Below, piece after piece: positions 1-5,034 of a stretch of DNA of 5,034 nt (positions within the stretch are counted from its first letter, which is position 1; every line of letters begins with the position of its first letter). The DNA is from Pseudomonadota bacterium (lineage in GTDB: Bacteria > Pseudomonadota > Alphaproteobacteria > Rhizobiales > Hyphomicrobiaceae): contig JAEVZQ010000296.1 of assembly GCA_023392135.1 (NCBI GenBank), forward strand, positions 1 through 5,034, in the 5' to 3' direction. A program made the translations under genes and the position numbers. Under the pieces are notes generated by a model. The model was given only the letters and a program-made list of their open reading frames with translations, made no database searches and was not told the origin of the DNA.

Positions 1-1240
1 GCTCTACGTGGGACAATGCTATCTCTCCCCACTTGCTCGAAAACGTACCGCGCTGACGTTCTGGGCGGCAATCGGGGCGGGGGTTCTTCTCAACTCCTTC
101 ATCGTCCCGGCCCTCGCGATCCTCACCATCATCGGGCTGCTCATCCAGGACCGAAGCCTCAAATGGCTCGCAGGTGCGAACCACGCGCTCGGCCTCGTGC
201 TGGCGATCGCGATCGCATCTCCTTGGCCTCTCTCGTTCTGGCTTTCGATCGCGGACCCGACGCCTGATCCGCATCTGTCGCTCGAGGCATGGCTGTCGCT
301 CGTCGTCGACTCCCAGTACATGAACCACGATGCGTTTCCTGGCAGCTTCGTGCTCATGGCCTGGTTTGGCCTCTTGCCGTGCATCCTGCTCGTCTGGCCA
401 GCGTGTCAGCAGATCTGGTGGAACCGGGACCGGCGGACAGTGCGATTTCTCATCGCGTGGCTCGTGCCATACATCGCCGTGCTGGAGCTGATTTCGGACA
501 AGCCGCCGCTCTACATGGTGCAGTACGCATTGCCGGCGCTGGCGATAGCGGTGGCAATCCGGATCACGAAAAATCCGGTTACGGGTCCGCCTCGGCCTTT
601 GGAGGCGCCCCTGTGGGCGCGCGCAATCTGGGTTCTCGTCGGGATCGGCCTGGGCGTAACCGCAGTCTGGCTGCAGACGTGGTCCGGGGAGCCCGTGACC
701 CTGCCCATCATCGCTGCAGCAGTTGCGACGATGATTTGCTTTGCTGCCACGGCCGTCGTCTGGCCCCGCTGCAGCACACTCACCGCAACCAGCTTCTCGC
801 TGGCCGGTGCCGCCGTTGCCTACTGGCTGTTCATGGCTCTCATCGTGCCGTCGACGTCGACGAAGTGGCCGAGCGTGCGCCTGGCAGAGCTGAGAGAAGC
901 CTTGCGGACCTGCTACCCGGAATCACCGATCATTGCCGGCTATTCAGAGCCGAGCGCTATTTTCCTTCTGGGTTCTGACAGTGTCACGACAGGATCGGGC
1001 GTTCCCGAGTACCTGGAGGAGAAGCCGCGTGCCCTGGCGATTGTAGAGGGAAAGCATCTGCGGCAGATCGAGGAGGCCGTGCGAGTCGGTGATGCAGCGG
1101 CGCCCGTCCGCGTGGCCTGCCTGTTCGGACAAAACCCGTTTACGTCGGGGCGCGGTCAGTTCTTCGCGATCTATGCGAGGCCGCCACTGCCATCAGACCC
1201 GGCCTGCCTGCCGCCGCCGCGCTACCGCTGTCCGAACTAG
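1..1240 (+). CDS. ArnT-like GT39 family glycosyltransferase, membrane protein (5' partial)
   Basis: Integral inner-membrane glycosyltransferase of the GT39/ArnT (PMT_2) type. Known members move a sugar from a polyprenyl-phosphate donor to an envelope acceptor; the substrate here cannot be read. The frame is open to the left edge, so the GTG at 8 is probably internal, and the N-terminal part with the usual catalytic Asp/Glu loop is missing. Counting from that GTG, hydrophobic segments lie at about 14-48, 57-82, 112-135, 147-162, 168-185, 203-222, 231-252 and 264-281. A mostly soluble C-terminal tail follows at 285-410. Family-like features are the K165-P-P-L-Y-M block leading into a helix, GYSEPSAIF (311-319) and FGQNPFTSGRG (373-383). 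Where ArnT-like proteins often have a KGP motif, this one reads N-S-F (29-31). The stop codon TAG (1238-1240) lies within the CTAG that begins a palindromic repeat. Family is fairly sure, function is not. Confidence 0.85.
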   Translation, partial: LYVGQCYLSPLARKRTALTFWAAIGAGVLLNSFIVPALAILTIIGLLIQDRSLKWLAGANHALGLVLAIAIASPWPLSFWLSIADPTPDPHLSLEAWLSLVVDSQYMNHDAFPGSFVLMAWFGLLPCILLVWPACQQIWWNRDRRTVRFLIAWLVPYIAVLELISDKPPLYMVQYALPALAIAVAIRITKNPVTGPPRPLEAPLWARAIWVLVGIGLGVTAVWLQTWSGEPVTLPIIAAAVATMICFAATAVVWPRCSTLTATSFSLAGAAVAYWLFMALIVPSTSTKWPSVRLAELREALRTCYPESPIIAGYSEPSAIFLLGSDSVTTGSGVPEYLEEKPRALAIVEGKHLRQIEEAVRVGDAAAPVRVACLFGQNPFTSGRGQFFAIYARPPLPSDPACLPPPRYRCPN

Positions 1241-1311
1241 TGTCCTTTAGATCGCGAAATTCGTTCTGAGTTCGCTGCATATGGTGACGAATTTCGCGAT
1301 CAGGACACTAG
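1237..1311. repeat. Palindromic element A (CTAG-bounded, bulged hairpin)
   Basis: A long inverted repeat: the left arm is 1237-1264 and the right arm 1287-1311, around a 22-nt loop. The arms pair perfectly over 25 positions except for an extra TTA (1247-1249) in the left arm. The outer stem is CTAGTGTCCT (1237-1246) and the inner stem GATCGCGAAATTCGT (1250-1264). Both ends are CTAG, a tetranucleotide usually scarce in bacterial genomes. It sits at the 3' end of the glycosyltransferase gene and contains its stop codon. Two readings are possible: a REP-like or MITE-like dispersed element (CTAG ends would suit an IS630-type transposase, which targets TA within CTAG), or a structured 3' end between convergent genes. 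There is no T-tract, so it is not a classic intrinsic terminator. The structure is certain; its class is unassigned. Confidence 0.85.
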
Positions 1312-1325
1312 CCAAGTTATTGATC

Positions 1326-1404
1326 CTAGTGTGATTCAGATCGAGAAGTCCGCCAATGTAGCCAGCCGCGAACAATGTAGCGGACTTCTCGATCATCACA
1401 CTAG
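1326..1404. repeat. Palindromic element B, same architecture as element A
   Basis: The left arm is 1326-1353 and the right arm 1380-1404, around a 26-nt loop. The outer stem is CTAGTGTGAT (1326-1335), then a 3-nt bulge TCA (1336-1338), then the inner stem GATCGAGAAGTCCGC (1339-1353). All 25 paired positions match the right arm. Bulge position, stem lengths, CTAG ends and the GATCG at the inner-stem base are identical to element A, which begins 89 nt upstream in the same orientation. Six stem positions differ between the two and all six keep pairing. The loop carries a direct repeat of CAATGTAGC (1354-1362 and 1373-1381). The element lies in the convergent gap and may also separate transcription from the two sides. 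Confidence 0.85.
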
Positions 1405-1407
1405 CCG

Positions 1408-1434
1408 CGTCGGCATGGATTGCAGGGGCCGACG
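1408..1434. repeat. Small inverted repeat downstream of the CAP gene
   Basis: CGTCGGC (1408-1414) pairs with GCCGACG (1428-1434) across a 13-nt loop, and the right arm overlaps the 10-bp palindrome CCGACGTCGG (1429-1438). It lies 17-43 nt past the stop of the minus-strand lipoprotein gene, where a transcript end would be expected. No T-run follows on the minus strand, so a terminator role is only a possibility. Confidence 0.35.
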
Positions 1435-1450
1435 TCGGAGCTTCCGGAGC

Positions 1451-2116
1451 CTATTGACGTGAGCCGAGGACCAGCGTCCAGAACGTCTTGAATTCGGTCT
1501 TCGGGTCCTGCACCAATGCGATGCCCATATGCTGGGCATCAGCCATCAGCAGGTTCTTGTTGTGGCCCGGGCTCTGCTTCCAGCCCTTCATCACTTCCTC
1601 AAAGCTGGCCTGTCCCGTGCCCACGTTCTCCGCCGCGAGCCGCGCCTCAAAGCCGCTGCGCTTCACGCGGTCCCACGGGTTGGAGCCGTCCGAGCCAAAG
1701 TGCGAGATGCGATCCCAGCGCGCCAGGTCCCGCGAATGGGCCTTTGCCGCGTTGGTCAGCTCCGGGCTGAGGCGCAGAGGCTTGAGGCCATGCTTCTTGC
1801 GGTAGTCGTTGATCAGCTTGCGGGCTTGCTCGGCGTCGAGGCGCGTGCTCGTGTAGTCGCGGCCGGAAAGCGCGCCGGGCAGGGGCTTTTCGAAGGAGTT
1901 CTGCGGCGCACCGTCCTGGAGGCTCGCGACTTTCTGGCCCTTCGAGGGGGCCGGGGCAGCCTGGCGCGGGCCGCTGGCTGACAGGGATCCGAACGGAGCG
2001 CTCGGGGCAGATGCCTCCGAGCCGGTGTCGCCGAAACCGAACGAAAGAGGTGCCGAGCCGAGGCTGCACCCCGGCAGCATCAATGCGAGGAAGAGAGGGA
2101 CCACGACGCGATACAT
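1451..2116 (-). CDS. CAP/SCP-domain lipoprotein
   Basis: A 221-residue exported lipoprotein with a CAP (SCP/PR-1-like) domain. The short N-terminus is hydrophobic (V4-L14) and ends in the lipobox L14-P-G-C17, so Cys17 should be lipidated after signal peptidase II cleavage. Residues 18-90 are a low-complexity linker rich in Ser, Pro, Ala and Gly. The CAP domain runs about 95-218. It begins with a helix at LDAEQARKLINDYRKKHG, followed by AKAHSRDLA (124-132), I137-S-H139-F-G-S-D-G, A162-E163-N-V-G, and W179-K-Q-S-P-G-H185-N-K-N-L-L. H139, E163 and H185 match the conserved cavity residues of the family. The end is F212-W-T-L-V-L-G. Bacterial CAP proteins have no single known activity. The start is supported by a GGGAG ribosome site and the signal peptide directly after it. 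A CtrA-like box lies 52-66 nt upstream. Confidence 0.93.
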   Translation of the reverse strand: MYRVVVPLFLALMLPGCSLGSAPLSFGFGDTGSEASAPSAPFGSLSASGPRQAAPAPSKGQKVASLQDGAPQNSFEKPLPGALSGRDYTSTRLDAEQARKLINDYRKKHGLKPLRLSPELTNAAKAHSRDLARWDRISHFGSDGSNPWDRVKRSGFEARLAAENVGTGQASFEEVMKGWKQSPGHNKNLLMADAQHMGIALVQDPKTEFKTFWTLVLGSRQ

Positions 2117-2123
2117 CCGGATA

Positions 2124-2128
2124 CTCCC
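2124..2128 (-). promoter_or_regulatory. Ribosome binding site of the CAP lipoprotein gene
   Basis: On the minus strand this reads GGGAG, followed by 7 nt and then the ATG at 2116. It fixes the start at the ATG whose product opens directly with the signal peptide. Confidence 0.7.
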
Positions 2129-2167
2129 GCTACGAGGCGGACCAGCTTGCAGGATCGCCCAAGGCGG

Positions 2168-2182
2168 TTAAGGCAGCGTTAA
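2168..2182 (-). promoter_or_regulatory. CtrA-like box, TTAA-N7-TTAA
   Basis: TTAA (2168-2171), exactly seven bases, then TTAA (2179-2182). This is the full consensus bound by CtrA, the cell-cycle response regulator of Alphaproteobacteria. The second half site overlaps the 12-bp perfect palindrome AGCGTTAACGCT (2175-2186). It lies 52-66 nt upstream of the lipoprotein ATG, a plausible promoter position, and about 350 nt from the divergent gene, so it is assigned to the lipoprotein. The half sites are symmetric, so strand is set only by context. I did not find a convincing -10 element beside it. Confidence 0.5.
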
Positions 2183-2384
2183 CGCTAACGGCTGGTAAGC
2201 ATGCGCCCGCGGCGGCCTGATGTGTCGCCACATGGCCCGAGTAGCCGATACCCTGTCCGTCAGCCCTCGCATCTGGCCTCAAGACCGTGACAGTAGTGGG
2301 GCAATAGCGGGGCTTGTTGGTCGCAGTTGGTGGTCAGAGGGCTGTCGCGCGCACGCGATCGACAAAAAAAGCGGCCGATAGCAC

Positions 2385-2412
2385 TTGGCACCGGGCCGTC
2401 GATCCGGACAAT
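2385..2412 (+). promoter_or_regulatory. Candidate sigma70 promoter for the wHTH-ATPase operon
   Basis: TTGGCA (2385-2390, five of six matches to TTGACA), a 16-nt spacer, then GACAAT (2407-2412, four of six matches to TATAAT). It would start transcription near 2419, about 115 nt before the ATG, placing the 2468-2492 hairpin in the leader. This is a weak motif match in a GC-rich genome. Confidence 0.3.
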
Positions 2413-2467
2413 TGAAAAAGTCTTAAGTGATTCGTGCGTCTGGCCAACGAGTTTGACGCTGGCGCTC

Positions 2468-2492
2468 TCGACTGCCGCCATTCGGCAGTCGA
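2468..2492 (+). promoter_or_regulatory. Perfect 10-bp inverted repeat upstream of the wHTH gene (operator or leader hairpin)
   Basis: TCGACTGCCG (2468-2477) and CGGCAGTCGA (2483-2492) pair perfectly around the 5-nt loop CCATT. It lies 41 nt before the chosen ATG. AAAG rather than a T-run follows, so it is not an intrinsic terminator. It fits either an operator for a dimeric regulator, perhaps the winged-helix protein encoded directly downstream, or an RNA hairpin in the leader. The repeat is certain; the role is inferred. Confidence 0.55.
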
Positions 2493-2517
2493 AAAGCATG
2501 GAAGTCTTAGCCCGGCC

Positions 2518-2523
2518 GGGAGG
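2518..2523 (+). promoter_or_regulatory. Ribosome binding site deciding the start of the wHTH gene
   Basis: GGGAGG lies 10 nt before the ATG at 2534, with a purine-rich GAGAGAAG between them. The in-frame ATG at 2498 and GTG at 2327 have no comparable site. This is why the start is set at 2534. Confidence 0.55.
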
Positions 2524-2533
2524 TCGAGAGAAG

Positions 2534-3682
2534 ATGAGCATAGCCGTGTTGGCAGAACCGCGGGCTGATGCCGCTGCACCGGCGATCAGCCTTATGGTGC
2601 TGGCGCGGGCGGCGACCGAGCAGGGGGCGACGCAGGGTGAGATCGTACGCGATCTGGCGCCCTACGTCGGCCACAAGCTCGCGCCGGCCGCATGGCGCGA
2701 GGCCGTTGCCCAGGCGATTGCCGGCCTGACGGTGCAACGCCTCGCGGGCATGACGCGGAGCCGGGTCGAGCTGACGGAAGCGGGTCGCGAAGCCGTGCAG
2801 AACGCGCTCGGTGGCAGGCCGCTGCCGCGTGCGTGGGGCGAGATCCGGGATGTCCGGCTCATCGCCCGGGCGCTGGGCATCGAGACGGCAGCAAATGCCC
2901 GGATCAAGCGATTGGCAAAGCCTGACGGGCTGCGCGCTGCCATTCTGGAGCGTGCTTACGGCCTGAAGCTCCGCGGCGCTGTAAGCCCGCCGCGGTTGCG
3001 TCAGGCCCTGGCGGTGGTTGCTCTCGAGCGGGCCTTCGGCAATTCGCTCAAGGGCACCATCGGGTCGCGTACGGGACTGTCGGCCAAGGCCGGACGGCTG
3101 CTCGCAGGGCAGCTCTCGCACCGGCCGCGCGACTTCGGCACGGACGGCCGCCTCATTGCGGCGCTCGCTGCCGAGCAGGTGGGTGCATTTCAAACGGATG
3201 CCGATGCGCTGCGGACGGCCATCCTGCGCAACTTCGTAACGGAGTCGATGTCGACGTCGTCACCAGCGCCCGGCATTGCTACGGCGGAGCCGGCAAGGAC
3301 TGTCCACGCCGCACCGGCCGCGCGCAAGTCGGCGGTCGTGGTGCCGGGCCCGCGAAGGGCGCGTCCGGCCGCAGCCAGCCGGCCGAATCTCCAAGGGTTC
3401 GCGAGCGTCGTGCTGCGTGTGGCGGACGCTCACGCCGAGGGATGGCCCGGCAACCGCAAGGCCTTCATCTCGCGGGTTTGGCAGGGCATCGAAGCCCAGC
3501 ATCCGGAGTGGGGCCTCACGGAAATCGAGTTCAAGGCGATGCTGGCGGAGGCGCACCGGACCGGTCATGTGGTCCTGGCGAATGCCGACCTGAAGGATAA
3601 GAAGAGCCTGAAGGACCTGCAGGATTCGGCCGTCGCTTACAAGAATACCGTCTGGCATTTCATCAGGGTCGATAACGAGTGA
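2534..3682 (+). CDS. Winged-helix-like protein of unknown function, partner of the downstream ATPase
   Basis: 382 residues; I do not recognise a named family. Residues 17-93 look like a winged helix: helices at about 17-30, 33-43 and 52-66, then a wing-like R-V-E-L-T-E-A-G-R (77-85). Residues 100-235 are helical and basic, with two similar blocks, LERAYGLKLRG (138-148) and LERAFGNSLKG (164-174). Residues 238-283 are a Pro/Ala/Ser/Arg linker likely to be disordered. A C-terminal domain (285-380) has FASVVLRVAD, K309-A-F-I-S-R-V-W, E332-F-K-A-M-L-A-E-A-H-R, V347-L-A-N-A-D-L and a final W374-H-F-I-R. There is no signal peptide or membrane segment, so it should be cytoplasmic. The ATPase gene follows 37 nt later on the same strand, implying one operon. 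The likely role is DNA binding or adaptor work for the ATPase (inference). Longer forms from 2498 or 2327 are possible but would run through the hairpin and lack a ribosome site. Confidence 0.85.
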   Translation: MSIAVLAEPRADAAAPAISLMVLARAATEQGATQGEIVRDLAPYVGHKLAPAAWREAVAQAIAGLTVQRLAGMTRSRVELTEAGREAVQNALGGRPLPRAWGEIRDVRLIARALGIETAANARIKRLAKPDGLRAAILERAYGLKLRGAVSPPRLRQALAVVALERAFGNSLKGTIGSRTGLSAKAGRLLAGQLSHRPRDFGTDGRLIAALAAEQVGAFQTDADALRTAILRNFVTESMSTSSPAPGIATAEPARTVHAAPAARKSAVVVPGPRRARPAAASRPNLQGFASVVLRVADAHAEGWPGNRKAFISRVWQGIEAQHPEWGLTEIEFKAMLAEAHRTGHVVLANADLKDKKSLKDLQDSAVAYKNTVWHFIRVDNE

Positions 3683-3704
3683 CAGGGTTCATCTGTCCGC
3701 GTTT

Positions 3705-3709
3705 GAGGA
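3705..3709 (+). promoter_or_regulatory. Ribosome binding site of the ATPase gene
   Basis: GAGGA lies 10 nt before the ATG at 3720. No ATG, GTG or TTG was found in this frame from there back to about 3630, so 3720 is the first usable start. Confidence 0.5.
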
Positions 3710-3719
3710 ATTTGGGATC

Positions 3720-5034
3720 ATGCAGCCGAATGCGCAAACCGCGCTTCCTGTCGACAGCTTATCCGCTGCGTTCGAGCACTCGATCACGTGGGAGGACGAC
3801 ATCTGGCGTGCCGACCCGGTCGATGTCGAGCAGGTGCATCTCAAGGCGCGCCGGAAGTTCAATGATCTGCTGAAGGCTGTCACCTCGGCACGCGGATCGA
3901 GCACGCAGGCGCGCATTCTGCTGTTCCATGGCCAATCTGGCGCTGGCAAGACCCATTTGCTGCGGGCACTGAGGACAACCGCGCACCGGAAGGGAAATGC
4001 CTACTTCGGCTACGCTCAGATGACGCCCGACGTGGCGAGCTATGCCGACTACTATCTCCGGCGAATGATCGCCTCGCTCGAGAAGCCCTACGACCCGGAT
4101 AACGGCGGCGAGAGCGCCCTAGCGCGGCTGACGCATCGCCTTGTCGCATCGGCGGACGTGCTCTCCGAAAGCGATCTCAAGAAGCTGCGGGAGGCGAGCC
4201 TGGACGAGCTCGCTTTGGGAAAGCTGATCCTGCGGCTTGCGGACGACGTCATTTCGAGCCCCGCCTTCGCCGATCAGGATCTCGACGTGAATGTGGTCCG
4301 GGCACTGCTCTATATGCAGCGCAGTGATCCCCGCATCGATCAGCGGGTGCGCCAGTACCTGCAGGGCCGCCAGCTCAACGAGCTGTCTCAGGCAGCCGTG
4401 GCGGCGCTCGACCCCAACAGCGGTGACGGCCGCGCCTTCGAGATCATCGAGGCACTCGGCAAGCTGATGTGGACGGTCGACCGTGCGGCGCTCGTGTTCT
4501 GCATCGATCAGGTCGAGGACCTGCGCTTCTTCGACGACGCGGAGGAGCGCTTCCAGAAGGCGGTTCGCGACCTGATCCAGATCGCCAACCGCGTCCCAAG
4601 CTCCATCGTCCTCATCTCGTGCCTGGAGGACTTCTATGGCCAGGTACGAGGCGTGCTCGCGCAGTCCTACGTCGACCGCATCGAGAAGTCCGGTCCCGTC
4701 GCCCTGCTCGAGAACCGCACGCCGGAGGAGGCGCGCCTCATCATCGCCAAGCGGCTCGAGCACGAGGCGTCGAACCGTGCGGGTGGTCCGACTTTCCCTG
4801 ATCCATCTGCGTTTTTCGGCCCGCAGTTCTTCGAGGAGTTCGGTGGTCTCTCGACGCGTCGCCTGCTGGAGCACGCCCAGAATCGCCTCCGTTCCCAGCA
4901 GTCGAACGGCCTGGATGATCCCGAGCCGGAGGAGGTGGCCGAAAAGGCAGGCTTCATCTCGACGCTCGCAGCGGCGCTCGGGTTTGCCGCCAGCAACGAC
5001 GAGCCGTTGGCTGAACCTGCGATCGATCTCGACT
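3720..5034 (+). CDS. AAA+/ASCE P-loop ATPase (3' partial)
   Basis: 438 residues are visible and the frame is still open at the right edge. The Walker A motif is G71-Q-S-G-A-G-K77-T78, preceded by the strand ARILLFH and followed by a helix (HLLRALR). The Walker B strand is A257-L-V-F-C-I-D263-Q-V-E266-D267, with the acid three residues after the Asp instead of the adjacent DE of classic AAA+ proteins. A later strand, S295-I-V-L-I-S300-C, fits sensor 1. D319-R320 is a candidate arginine finger, and G375-G-L-S-T-R380-R381 resembles a sensor 2 motif. About 180 residues separate Walker A from Walker B, with a helical, charged section at about 150-245. It shares an operon with the upstream wHTH protein. 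Comparable ATPases occur in Orc/Cdc6-like, STAND-like and phage-defence (BREX- or Dpt-type) proteins, but I cannot place it in one of them. It is cytoplasmic, with no export signal. Confidence 0.9.
   Translation, partial: MQPNAQTALPVDSLSAAFEHSITWEDDIWRADPVDVEQVHLKARRKFNDLLKAVTSARGSSTQARILLFHGQSGAGKTHLLRALRTTAHRKGNAYFGYAQMTPDVASYADYYLRRMIASLEKPYDPDNGGESALARLTHRLVASADVLSESDLKKLREASLDELALGKLILRLADDVISSPAFADQDLDVNVVRALLYMQRSDPRIDQRVRQYLQGRQLNELSQAAVAALDPNSGDGRAFEIIEALGKLMWTVDRAALVFCIDQVEDLRFFDDAEERFQKAVRDLIQIANRVPSSIVLISCLEDFYGQVRGVLAQSYVDRIEKSGPVALLENRTPEEARLIIAKRLEHEASNRAGGPTFPDPSAFFGPQFFEEFGGLSTRRLLEHAQNRLRSQQSNGLDDPEPEEVAEKAGFISTLAAALGFAASNDEPLAEPAIDLD

Larger units (their letters stand above)
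2117..2533. other. Divergent intergenic region
   Basis: 417 nt separate the two divergent genes. It holds the lipoprotein ribosome site and the CtrA-like box at its left end, and a candidate promoter, a hairpin and a ribosome site at its right end. The middle (about 2190-2380) shows only a weak 5-bp inverted repeat (ATGTG 2220-2224 / CACAT 2229-2233) and an A7 run at 2363-2369. Reading frames here are open only by chance: no ribosome site or recognisable protein was seen. No tRNA or attachment-site duplication is visible. Confidence 0.6.

Noticed and set aside
289..978. Second plus-strand frame (229 codons) inside the glycosyltransferase gene
   Set aside because: Its product is rich in Arg, Ala and His with no membrane segments or motifs. 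It is a shadow of the frame encoding the clear multi-spanning protein.
1237..1404. Intrinsic terminators or a CRISPR array
   Set aside because: Neither hairpin is followed by a T-tract on either strand. There are only two copies with differing sequence and no regular spacers, so CRISPR is excluded and a classic terminator is not supported.
2386..2405. Sigma54 promoter (TGGCAC followed by TTGC)
   Set aside because: TGGCAC is present at 2386-2391, but the sequence five bases on is CGTCG, so the essential GC-containing second half is missing.
2327..2533. N-terminal extension of the wHTH protein from the GTG at 2327 or the ATG at 2498
   Set aside because: There is no ribosome site at either start, the stretch includes the candidate promoter and the perfect hairpin, and the encoded residues show no domain. 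The ATG at 2534 has a GGGAGG upstream.
2260..2541. Minus-strand open frame of 93 codons in the divergent intergenic region
   Set aside because: No recognisable motif and no ribosome site were seen, and it overlaps the start of the wHTH gene and its regulatory sequences. It is most likely chance.
4119..4874. Long open frame (251 codons) on the minus strand opposite the ATPase
   Set aside because: It lies wholly antisense to a gene with clear Walker A and B motifs. Its product is a low-complexity string of Arg, Leu, Glu and Val typical of antisense frames in GC-rich DNA, and no ribosome site was seen.

Overview
The window is GC-rich (about 64% by eye) and reads like an alphaproteobacterium, most likely of the Hyphomicrobiales (Bradyrhizobium/Rhodopseudomonas/Hyphomicrobium type). 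The signs are GC-rich codon use, an ArnT-like glycosyltransferase and a CAP-domain lipoprotein of the type common there, and a perfect TTAA-N7-TTAA box, the CtrA recognition pattern of this class. The genus is an inference; no rRNA or tRNA gene is present to settle it.

Layout. (1) 1-1240, + strand: the 3' three quarters or so of a multi-spanning GT39/ArnT-like glycosyltransferase, cut by the left edge. (2) 1237-1404: two tandem, strongly palindromic elements of 75 and 79 nt. Both are bounded by CTAG and share one architecture (10-bp outer stem, 3-nt bulge on the 5' side, 15-bp inner stem starting GATCG), but their stems differ at six paired positions, all compensated. The first supplies the stop codon of the glycosyltransferase. 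(3) 1451-2116, - strand: a secreted CAP/SCP-domain lipoprotein, convergent with gene 1. (4) 2117-2533: a 417-nt divergent intergenic region with a CtrA-like box on the lipoprotein side, and a candidate sigma70 promoter and a perfect 10-bp hairpin on the other side. (5) 2534-3682, + strand: a 382-residue protein with an N-terminal winged-helix-like domain, a helical middle, a Pro/Ala linker and a conserved-looking C-terminal domain. (6) 3720-5034+, + strand: an AAA+/ASCE P-loop ATPase, 438 residues visible and open at the right edge.

How the genes work together. The first three features look like ordinary envelope genes plus a repeat pair. The last two genes, 37 nt apart on the same strand, look like the start of an operon in which a putative DNA-binding protein partners an unusual ATPase. 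I cannot assign them to a named system from sequence alone. A multi-gene conflict (anti-phage) or DNA-transaction system is the best working hypothesis, and it depends on what lies beyond position 5034.
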